Shown piece after piece: positions 7,276 to 13,800 of a stretch of 21,178 nt of DNA; position 1 is the first letter of the stretch; the number at the start of each line of letters is the position of its first letter. Source of the stretch: Microcoleaceae cyanobacterium UBA9251 (GTDB lineage: Bacteria > Cyanobacteriota > Cyanobacteriia > Cyanobacteriales > Microcoleaceae). The notes beneath the pieces are model-generated. The model was not told the origin of the DNA and did no database searches. It worked only from the letters and a program-made list of their open reading frames with translations. The stretch covers positions 1-21,178 of the forward strand of contig DPLL01000054.1 of assembly GCA_003542015.1 (NCBI GenBank), in the 5' to 3' direction. The translations under genes and the position numbers were made by a program.

Positions 7276-8613
7276 TTGGTTCACGATTTCGCTCCGAGAT
7301 ACCTTACTAATTCTCGCAGGATTTGCGGTTAATTCGGGCGGTGAGGCTTGAACAGTCCCCCATTGATTCAAAAAGCCTTTCAGCAAAACCTCTTGCTGAG
7401 TGCGAAATTCCTCGACATTAGCGCCTCCATTCATAATCACAAACCAGACTGTTTGTTGTTTTTGAGTTGGGAGTGCTCCTCCCAAAGCACTAACATTATC
7501 TAAGGTTCCTGATTTGATTACGGCTAATTTTGGCAAGGGCCGTTCTGAGAGTATGCCTTTGTCTTTTCCAACTACTGTTAAGACATCGGCAACTGTCATA
7601 TTATAAGGTTGGAGATAGCGTTCTAGGGCTAAAAATAAAGCGCAGGCCGCGCGGGGAGAAATGCGGTTTTCTTCGCTTAAGCCGGAACCGTTGACAAGTT
7701 GTATTTCTGCGGGTGGAACTCCGGTTGCTGCTGCTGCTTTTTGGGCGACAACTTTTGCGCCACCGACGGTATCAGCTAACATATCTGCCATCAAATTGTT
7801 GCTGTACTGATTCATTTTTTTGATCAGTTCAGCTAGCGGCAAAGAATAATGTTTAACTAAAGGTTGTCGGCTGTCAGGAACTGCTGGCAAAACTTGGACA
7901 GTGCCTTCTATTTTTACTTGGGGTTTGGGGGTGTTTGGAGGTAGTGTTTGATACTGGGCTGCTGCTTCGGCAGACCATATTTGACTGTTCAATCCTTGTT
8001 TGAGTAATTCTCCTGATTTGAGGGGGTCTAATTCAAAGTTCATGTAAAATTTATCGGCAATTATTAAATTTCCAGTTACTCGTTTGATGCCTTTTTGGTT
8101 TAAGGCGTTGCCGAGGGCGATCGCCTCTTCCCACACAAAAAATGGATCTTGGCTGCCTTGAATAATTAAATCGCCTTTTAAGACTCCGTTTTCGATTTTG
8201 CCGTTGGTGCTAATTAAGGTAATAAATTGATGTTCTGGTCCGAAGGTTTGCAGGGCGACTAAAGAGGTTGCTACTTTGGTAATTGAAGCGGCTGGCAGAG
8301 GAGTTGTGCCTTGATGATTTGCTAGTAAAGTATTGCCTGATTGCATCCAAATGCCTTGATTTTCTTTGGCAAAACCTTGTGATGTCAACTCGTTGATGTA
8401 TGCTTGGATTTTGGTGTTTGTGGTGGTTTCTGGATTGTTGGTAGAAACTGTTAATGGGCTTGTTAATGGCTGATTTACTGGAATCGGTGACGGAGAAGCT
8501 TCGGCAATTGGAGAGGGAGACGACAGTTCGGGGGATGGAGTAGCGGCACATCCGTTAATCAGCGCGATGAGGGCGATCGAACTTGCAGTATTCCAGTATT
8601 GGGTTTTCAGCAT
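7273..8613 (-). CDS. S13-family D-Ala-D-Ala carboxypeptidase/endopeptidase-like lipoprotein
   Basis: 446 residues of the peptidase S13 (DacB/PBP4) family, which trim or cleave peptidoglycan peptides in the periplasm. The three catalytic motifs are present: SxxK as SITK (Ser110, Lys113), SxN as SNN (271-273), and KSGT (367-370). About 160 residues separate the first two motifs, as expected from the inserted domain typical of S13 enzymes. The N-terminus has a hydrophobic core ending LINGC (Cys22), a likely lipoprotein cleavage site with an unusual Asn at -2, then a Pro/Ser/Thr-rich tether (24-65). It should be anchored to a membrane facing the periplasm. DD-carboxypeptidase versus endopeptidase activity cannot be told from sequence. 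The 54-bp-distant small gene downstream may share its transcript. Confidence 0.92.
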   Translation of the reverse strand: MLKTQYWNTASSIALIALINGCAATPSPELSSPSPIAEASPSPIPVNQPLTSPLTVSTNNPETTTNTKIQAYINELTSQGFAKENQGIWMQSGNTLLANHQGTTPLPAASITKVATSLVALQTFGPEHQFITLISTNGKIENGVLKGDLIIQGSQDPFFVWEEAIALGNALNQKGIKRVTGNLIIADKFYMNFELDPLKSGELLKQGLNSQIWSAEAAAQYQTLPPNTPKPQVKIEGTVQVLPAVPDSRQPLVKHYSLPLAELIKKMNQYSNNLMADMLADTVGGAKVVAQKAAAATGVPPAEIQLVNGSGLSEENRISPRAACALFLALERYLQPYNMTVADVLTVVGKDKGILSERPLPKLAVIKSGTLDNVSALGGALPTQKQQTVWFVIMNGGANVEEFRTQQEVLLKGFLNQWGTVQASPPELTANPARISKVSRSEIVNQ

Positions 8614-8761
8614 TCCTTTAATTTTTATCTAATTTAACATCAAGTCGGCATGGCCGATGGAAAGTTTATCATTGACCTGCACATTTTGGGAGCAATTCTT
8701 CAATCTAAAATCTCAAATCGGATGCCCCATTCTATCACTTTTCTAATATTCTTGTTCATTC

Positions 8762-8792
8762 GGGGCAACTACGGGGGATTGCCCCTACAAAA
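8762..8792. repeat. TTGCCCCTAC-type palindromic repeat (copy 1)
   Basis: GGGGCAA (8762-8768) and TTGCCCC (8779-8785) form a hairpin followed by TACAAA. It shares GGGCAAC-ACGGGGG-TTGCCCCTACAAA with the copy inside the MITE at 9447-9478, so it is a dispersed repeat. It lies in the gap between the S13 gene and the RHH gene, where no other gene is supported. Confidence 0.65.
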
Positions 8793-8819
8793 ATCTGTGA
8801 AAATTCTCGCTCAACTGGT

Positions 8820-9155
8820 TTATCCAGCTAAACTCTCTATACTCAACGGCACCATCTCGCCGTGCATCGTCAATCCTAATAACATCGGCTCGTTCGGTCG
8901 GATCAACTGTCCTGTAAGGGCGCAGCGTTCCTCTTGCCTCGCTATGGTATCAATGCTGGCTCGAATATCCGATCGCGTAAACATCTGCCGGTACTCTCCC
9001 GACTTCTGCTGCACATAATTCCAGAGCAAATCTCGAATCAAAGCTTGATAGCCCTGATTGCCCGCTAATTCTTTCAATCTCTCTTTGAGCTCCCGTTCCA
9101 ACCGAATGCTGGTGACTTCCATTTCGGTGGTTGAGGTTCTGGGTAGGGTATGCAT
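8820..9155 (-). CDS. ribbon-helix-helix domain protein
   Basis: 111 residues. Residues about 13-50 fit a ribbon-helix-helix (Arc/MetJ/CopG-like) DNA-binding domain: a short strand EVTSIRLE, helix RELKERLKEL, then a second helix after NQGYQALIRDLLWNYVQ. The C-terminal half (about 55-111: SDIRASIDTIARQEERCAL, then TGQLIRPNEPMLLGL) is a separate small module that I do not recognise. Such proteins are usually dimeric repressors, often autoregulatory, but no toxin gene is adjacent, so a toxin-antitoxin role is not supported. The start at 9155 is backed by GGAG 8 bases before the ATG; an internal ATG at residue 12 would shorten it. Confidence 0.8.
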   Translation of the reverse strand: MHTLPRTSTTEMEVTSIRLERELKERLKELAGNQGYQALIRDLLWNYVQQKSGEYRQMFTRSDIRASIDTIARQEERCALTGQLIRPNEPMLLGLTMHGEMVPLSIESLAG

Positions 9156-9330
9156 AATATTTTCTCCATGAAAGGGTAGACCTATGTGTAATATCAGTGT
9201 AGTATGTTTACAGCTAGATTTAAACGTCTCTTTAGCACGCGCTCCCTGCTGTGAATTTTCTCCTCACCTACTCCACCTATCAACTCGATCGCGTCCGCCC
9301 CATCAGTCCTACAGAGTCATCGTGCCAAGT

Positions 9331-9503
9331 CTTCAGGACGCAGGGCGGTTTCATTCTCAAAAAAACGAGGATTTTGTAGGGGTAGTGCGACCCCTACTCC
9401 CCGTGCCTACCCCACCACCAACCATCGAATGCGTGTTTCAGCCATCAGGGCAACCACGGGGGGTTTGCCCCTACAAAGAATGAAACAGCCCTGCTTCAGG
9501 ACG
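9331..9503. repeat. 10-bp target site duplication flanking the MITE
   Basis: CTTCAGGACG occurs at 9331-9340 and again at 9494-9503, immediately outside the two inverted-repeat ends of the element. The bases beyond each copy differ (T9330 vs G9493; C9341 vs G9504), so the duplication is exactly 10 bp. Confidence 0.85.
9341..9493. mobile_element. 153-bp MITE with CAGGG ends
   Basis: The element is bounded by 17-bp terminal inverted repeats with one mismatch: CAGGGCGGTTTCATTCT (9341-9357) and AGAATGAAACAGCCCTG (9477-9493). It has no coding capacity. It contains two internal hairpins: GTAGGGGT/ACCCCTAC at 9376-9397 and AGGGCAA/TTGCCCCT at 9447-9472. The CAGGG ends together with a 10-bp target duplication match what is known of the ISAs1 family (8-10 bp duplications). 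I infer a non-autonomous derivative mobilised by an ISAs1-type transposase encoded elsewhere. Confidence 0.8.
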
Positions 9504-9722
9504 GGCTTTGGGATGGTAACAGAGACATTTTGGGCGATCGGGCGGAGTTCTTGGTGCTCAAACTCTGGCTCGAAACTCAAGCTGCTGCTTCTGTTGTCGA
9601 GGAAGTCGGCGAATAACAGACAATTGGACTAATATCTATTTCCTGCGATCGACGGATTCATTGGGTGAGAAACTGCCATCACCCAAATCACTTAATTTAT
9701 CTCCACTTATCTGCTTAGTTTG

Positions 9723-9731
9723 TGGTATAAT
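9723..9731 (+). promoter_or_regulatory. extended -10 promoter of the lipoprotein gene
   Basis: TGGTATAAT: a perfect TATAAT at 9726-9731 preceded by TG one base upstream. No good -35 is present at the expected place (CCACTT at 9703-9708), which extended -10 promoters tolerate. Transcription would start near 9738, about 26 bases before the ATG at 9764. Confidence 0.6.
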
Positions 9732-9763
9732 AGACTCGATTATTCATCTTGTTGATTTTTTTT

Positions 9764-10201
9764 ATGGCTCGTTTCAATCAAATCCTTGTCCTGAGTGCCG
9801 TCACCCTTCTAGCTTTGGCTGGTTGCGACAGCGCTAAGGAAGCTTCCACCCCCCAAACCTCATCCCCAGCAATTCCTGCTGCTACTGCTGTAAACACATC
9901 TGAGAAAGTAGCAGTATCTCAGGGAAACTATCCAGAGTTGAGCACTGTTGTCACCAATACCAGAGCAGCAGTTCAAACTGGAAACTTTGCCAAAGCCAAA
10001 ACGGAATTTGACAAATTCGAGAGTGCCTGGAAGAAAGTTGAAGACGGCATCAAATCTAAAGCTCCAAAAAGCTACGATGCAGTTGAGGAGGGCGCAGAAA
10101 CAGTGATGACTGAACTCAAAAAATCTCAGCCAAGTAAAGACAAAGTGCTTGCAGAATTGCAGTCGCTGGAAAAGACGATCAATAGCATTCCCAAGTCCTA
10201 A
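9764..10201 (+). CDS. small helical lipoprotein, DUF4363-like
   Basis: 145 residues from ATG 9764. It has a lipoprotein signal peptide ending LALAGC (Cys21), a Ser/Thr/Pro/Ala-rich tether (24-45) and an all-helical domain with many Lys/Glu (e.g. NFAKAKTEFDKFESAWKKVE, then SKAPKSYDAVEEGAETVM). The pattern of a four-helix unit with a WxxVEDGI motif recalls small cyanobacterial lipoproteins annotated as DUF4363; this is from memory and tentative. The mature protein should sit on a periplasmic membrane face. An in-frame TTG at 9749 would add five residues but would weaken the signal-peptide shape. It is followed at 115 bp by the PepSY-type gene on the same strand. Confidence 0.8.
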   Translation: MARFNQILVLSAVTLLALAGCDSAKEASTPQTSSPAIPAATAVNTSEKVAVSQGNYPELSTVVTNTRAAVQTGNFAKAKTEFDKFESAWKKVEDGIKSKAPKSYDAVEEGAETVMTELKKSQPSKDKVLAELQSLEKTINSIPKS

Positions 10202-10207
10202 AATTCA

Positions 10208-10270
10208 GTGCTGAGTGCTTGGTTATAGTTATAATTTTAGATGTCTCAGAAACAAACAAGCACTCAACAC
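10208..10270. repeat. 14-bp inverted repeat after the lipoprotein gene
   Basis: GTGCTGAGTGCTTG (10208-10221) and CAAGCACTCAACAC (10257-10270) match at 13 of 14 positions as inverted repeats around a 35-base A+T-rich loop, followed by TTTCTCC. It starts 7 bases past the stop codon. It could be a long-loop terminator or a remnant of a fold-back element. Confidence 0.5.
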
Positions 10271-10316
10271 TTTCTCCTAACATAACTTCAGGATTATACT
10301 CAAAGTTTTAACCATT

Positions 10317-10601
10317 ATGAAAAAAGCATTTCGCAAGTACCACCGCATTCTAGCCATTATTATTGCTTTGCCAATCATCCTCACTGTGTTGACTGGAATG
10401 TTAACGACAATTGTTAAAGAGTGGCCGATAAATACAGAAATTTCATCGAGATTATTGTTGAAGATTCATACAGGTGAAATCTTTCACCTTCAAGCAATTT
10501 ACCCGATTTTGAACGGCTTGGGAATGATTGGCTTGCTAGTGACTGGTTTAAGTATGTCAGGTTTGTTTGACAGAAGAAAGAAGCCGACTTCCAAGGCTTA
10601 A
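10317..10601 (+). CDS. PepSY-type two-helix membrane protein
   Basis: 94 residues. It starts MKKAFRKYHRILAIIIALPI, continuing into a first membrane helix (about 11-32), then a short loop and KIHTGEIFHLQAIYPILNG leading to a second helix (about 60-84), ending in a basic tail. RKYHR before helix 1 and the IHTGE loop are characteristic of PepSY-associated transmembrane proteins, large versions of which act in siderophore/iron reduction. This is a minimal version holding only the two helices and His residues (His9, His51, His57) that could bind heme or metal. Function is unknown. It may be co-expressed with the lipoprotein upstream. No strong Shine-Dalgarno is present. Confidence 0.82.
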   Translation: MKKAFRKYHRILAIIIALPIILTVLTGMLTTIVKEWPINTEISSRLLLKIHTGEIFHLQAIYPILNGLGMIGLLVTGLSMSGLFDRRKKPTSKA

Positions 10602-10682
10602 AAATGCTGAGAGTTCAAGGGTCTAACTCACTACATTTACAGCAGATTGCAGGTTTATGAAGTACAGCCCAGAGCGATACCC

Positions 10683-10705
10683 GTAGGGACGCAATGCGTC
10701 CCTAC
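10683..10705. repeat. 11-bp perfect hairpin (GTAGGGACGCA) repeat
   Basis: GTAGGGACGCA (10683-10693) and TGCGTCCCTAC (10695-10705) form a perfect hairpin with a single-base loop. It is flanked by AGCGATACCC on the left (10673-10682) and GGGATACGCT on the right (10720-10729), and by TACAGC/GCTGTA further out. It looks like a cyanobacterial dispersed palindromic element. It lies between the converging PepSY-type gene and the giant gene, and nothing else is supported between 10602 and 10863. Confidence 0.65.
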
Positions 10706-10863
10706 TACTTCATCAACTTGGGATACGCTGTATTTAAAAGTACGTAGAAGTAAAAAGTGCTGTCACCTAAAGATTTTCCTTGAGATTTATAGTCCAAGCT
10801 ACTTTAAATATAGGGTTTTGATAAAGCAGGTTAAATACCCTTTCCTGCGATGCGATTATTATA

Positions 10864-13800
10864 CTACGCCTTTTGGGAGTTAATCCATTCGAGGATTTGA
10901 TCTACCTTCTGTTGTAAACTGGCAACATCAACAATGACCTTACCAATACCCACATTTTCATCTCGGACATTTAATTGACGAACATCTCGTCCAAAACCCA
11001 TCAATGCGGGACGTTCCACATAGGTGACACGATGCAACACCCGCCAAGTTTTATTGGGTTTACCCGCTTGAGCTTGACGCAAAGCCCGCGCTTCTTCATC
11101 ATTACTAGCTAACCATTCTGGGTCAACCACATAGTTGAAGAAGTCTTGGAAATGTTGGGTACTAGACTCCAGATAGAAACTCATGAACCGATAACGGTCA
11201 ACTTTTTCCCCTGGTAAAATGGGATGATCTTTGTAGTCAGTCACGCCTTTATTTTCTACGCCACTCAAATCAATATTCAACTCAAAACCCTTACTCCGAG
11301 TTTCTGTTTTACTCATGGTTTGAGTCATGTTAACGGTAGCTTGGGCGGTTAGTTCAATATCAGCACCCATCGAAAATTCAGCTTGAACCCCTAACCCAGC
11401 ACTCATGCTAAAAGAGCCACCAATAGTATGCTCTACGGTATTAGCAAAGCTTTGAGCTTCAGTTCGCAGTCCACCGTCAGCATCCCAGACGTAGGTATTG
11501 ACAATGTTACGTTTACCTGCTTTGATTTGGATGTTTTCCATCTTTTTCTGCCAGCCGGCAAAACTTTCAGTAGCGTGTACTTGTTTTTCTTGGTCTTTAA
11601 TTTTACTTGTGATTTCCGCTTTTTTTGCCTTGGCTGCGGCACTGGTTTTTTGGGAAGATTCCTTAGTTTCGGCTTGAAATTGTTCAACCTTTTGGTCTTG
11701 GGAAGCCGCCTGTTCATCCGCAGTCATGTCAGTAGTGGGTTTATCTTCTTCCCGTACTACACCAATGGTGTTTGGTGTATCGCCACTATCTATGTTCCGG
11801 TTTAAAGAAGCCTCATCAATCATCCGCACATTGAAGTTAGAAAAATAAGATTCTCGCCGTTTGTCTTCTGCTTCAATTTGGCGTTTGAGATCGTAGGCTT
11901 CTTGTAAGCGATAGTAACTGGCGGGATAAAGAGAACCGTATTGACTACGCATTTCAGGAACGTGCTTAAAGAAGCGATCGCTAGTGGCACTACTTCCGGT
12001 CATCCCATCCAAACTACCATTCATGGTGTAAGCCGGATTCATCAAGAAAGTGATGGTGTTGACATCGGGAGGAATACCATCAACCGGTTGAACTTGGTAG
12101 CCCACCATTTTATGACTACGAGCCAGTCGAGTCACAAAAACATCTGCCATAGAAGATATTACCAAGGCATAGCCGATATTTTTGGGAATGAATCGGCTAC
12201 CTAAATGGGGGAATTTAGGATCTCCTTCAAATGTCCCCCGTAATTCCAGTTTATCGGTCATACTCAGGGATGAACTAGAGGTAATGCTACTCTCATTCTG
12301 GAATTGATAGGTTAAGTCTAAGTTGCCTTTGAAACCAACCTTAGCACTTGTTTCGATAGAAGTTCCTACCCCTAAAGGTGCTGTGAGAATAGACATTGCG
12401 CCACCACCACCAACGAATGTATCAACGGTTGCACCTAAGCCACTATCTTGCGATCGCGTCCAGTTAAATTCCACATCTTCAGACATGGTTAATTCCACCG
12501 AAGTCGCACCGTTATAATCATCGGCTAAGGTCATATTTTCACTGGGTAGAGGTGGAGCACCTTCAATGTAACCCAACAAAGTCGGAGCAAATTGGGCATT
12601 GCCAATCCATTTTAATTCCAAGGTTTCCAGGGGTTTTTCTGATAATAGGTTCACCCCATTGAGAGTCGGACTAGCAAAAAAACGTCGCATCATCGCCGTT
12701 TTTTGCCCCGTCGTTGGCTCTATGGTAATCGTGCTGTATTCTGCACTGACCACAGAACTTGGGATCACCAACCAGGGGACATTACTGTCTTCAACCATTG
12801 TTGCTTCGGTGACAGTACCATGATTCATTCCCACGAGGTCTAAGACTTTGTTGGTCATCATTCCATCTAAAGGCAGATAGATAGCCAAACCAGACTCTTT
12901 ACCCGTCAGGGTGTTATTCATATCCGCGAAAATTTCCTGTTGGGTACGCGCTCGATTCCACAAGCGGAATTCAGCCATTTGTCCGTCAAAATAGCCATCA
13001 GATGCCCAGTTACTCCGTCCGATGTAATTAATCGTGCGGTTCAGGTTATTAGGTAGTTGAGAATTTCCCGATTGGATTAGCTGACCGTTCTTGTAAATTT
13101 TCCCATTCCCAGAAGCATCCAGTGTGACAGCAATGTGAATCCATTTTCCGAGTTCTAGGAAATTAGCAACTTCCATACCCAGGGAACCAGTTCCCCGATA
13201 GACGTGGAATCCCAGTGTATTAGTCGTACCTTTATTGGCTAAGAGAATGTTATCTGCACCAGCACCATTCCCGAAATCGAAGATTCTCGACCAATTTTTC
13301 AAGCTGTTGTAACGCACCCAGACTTCTGCGGTGAATCCTTGGGAGTAATTGATATTTATCGTCGGTAAGGTGATGTGATCGTTGACCCCATCAAATTTCA
13401 TCACCATATTAGTTGCTTTTGTATTCGTCAATCGGCCAATGGGTAAAGCACAACCCCACCAAAGAGCATTCGTGATTGTTCCGTTTTTGCCGTTCCCCGA
13501 ATTGTCACGAATGTCAGTCCCGGTAGCTTCATTCAGGGGATAGTACGCTAACAAGTTGGATTCCGTCCCACTGATGAGGGTTTTGCTATTGACTTCAATT
13601 TCCTCATCACTGAGAGCAACGCCCCAAATACGGACTTCTGCGACTTTGCCAAATTGTTCGCCCTGCATCACGGGGGTCAATGATAGAGTTTGATCCGTAA
13701 TATTCGTGGCTTCAAACACAGTGCCATAATTATTAGTCACGAGGTCTAAAACTTTGCCGCTTTCCACCTTATTCAAGGGATAATAAGCCACTAAGTTTGG

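Larger units (their letters stand above)
9184..9616 (+). pseudogene. possible small ORF interrupted by the MITE
   Basis: The frame starting at ATG 9184 reads into the MITE at codon 53 (QSYRVIVPSLQD then element sequence). Removing the element and one copy of the 10-bp duplication joins it in frame to GLWDGNRDILGDRAEFLVLK and on to a stop at 9614-9616, an 89-residue product. The downstream half looks protein-like. However, another frame is open across the same stretch, no family is recognised, and no ribosome-binding site is evident, so this may be chance. Confidence 0.25.
9156..9763. other. 608-bp intergenic region with MITE and promoter
   Basis: No intact gene is supported here. It holds the upstream region of the RHH gene, a 153-bp MITE at 9341-9493 with its 10-bp target duplication, and the promoter of the lipoprotein gene near 9723-9731. 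The two short open frames on the + strand each run into or out of the MITE. Confidence 0.6.

Noticed and set aside
8650..9018. Plus-strand open frame across the S13-RHH gap
   Set aside because: It overlaps most of the RHH gene, which has a good Shine-Dalgarno and domain pattern, and it reads through a palindromic repeat.
8820..9155. Toxin-antitoxin pair based on the ribbon-helix-helix protein
   Set aside because: No toxin-like gene lies next to it on the same strand; the flanks are intergenic repeats and an S13 peptidase.
9429..9632. Plus-strand open frame starting within the MITE
   Set aside because: Its start lies inside the mobile element and the translation (poly-Leu, Ser/Arg-rich) is not protein-like.
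11428..11805. Plus-strand 125-residue open frame opposite the giant gene
   Set aside because: It is antisense to the giant gene's coiled-coil codons, and its Phe/Leu-rich composition is what reversing Lys/Gln/Glu-rich codons produces.
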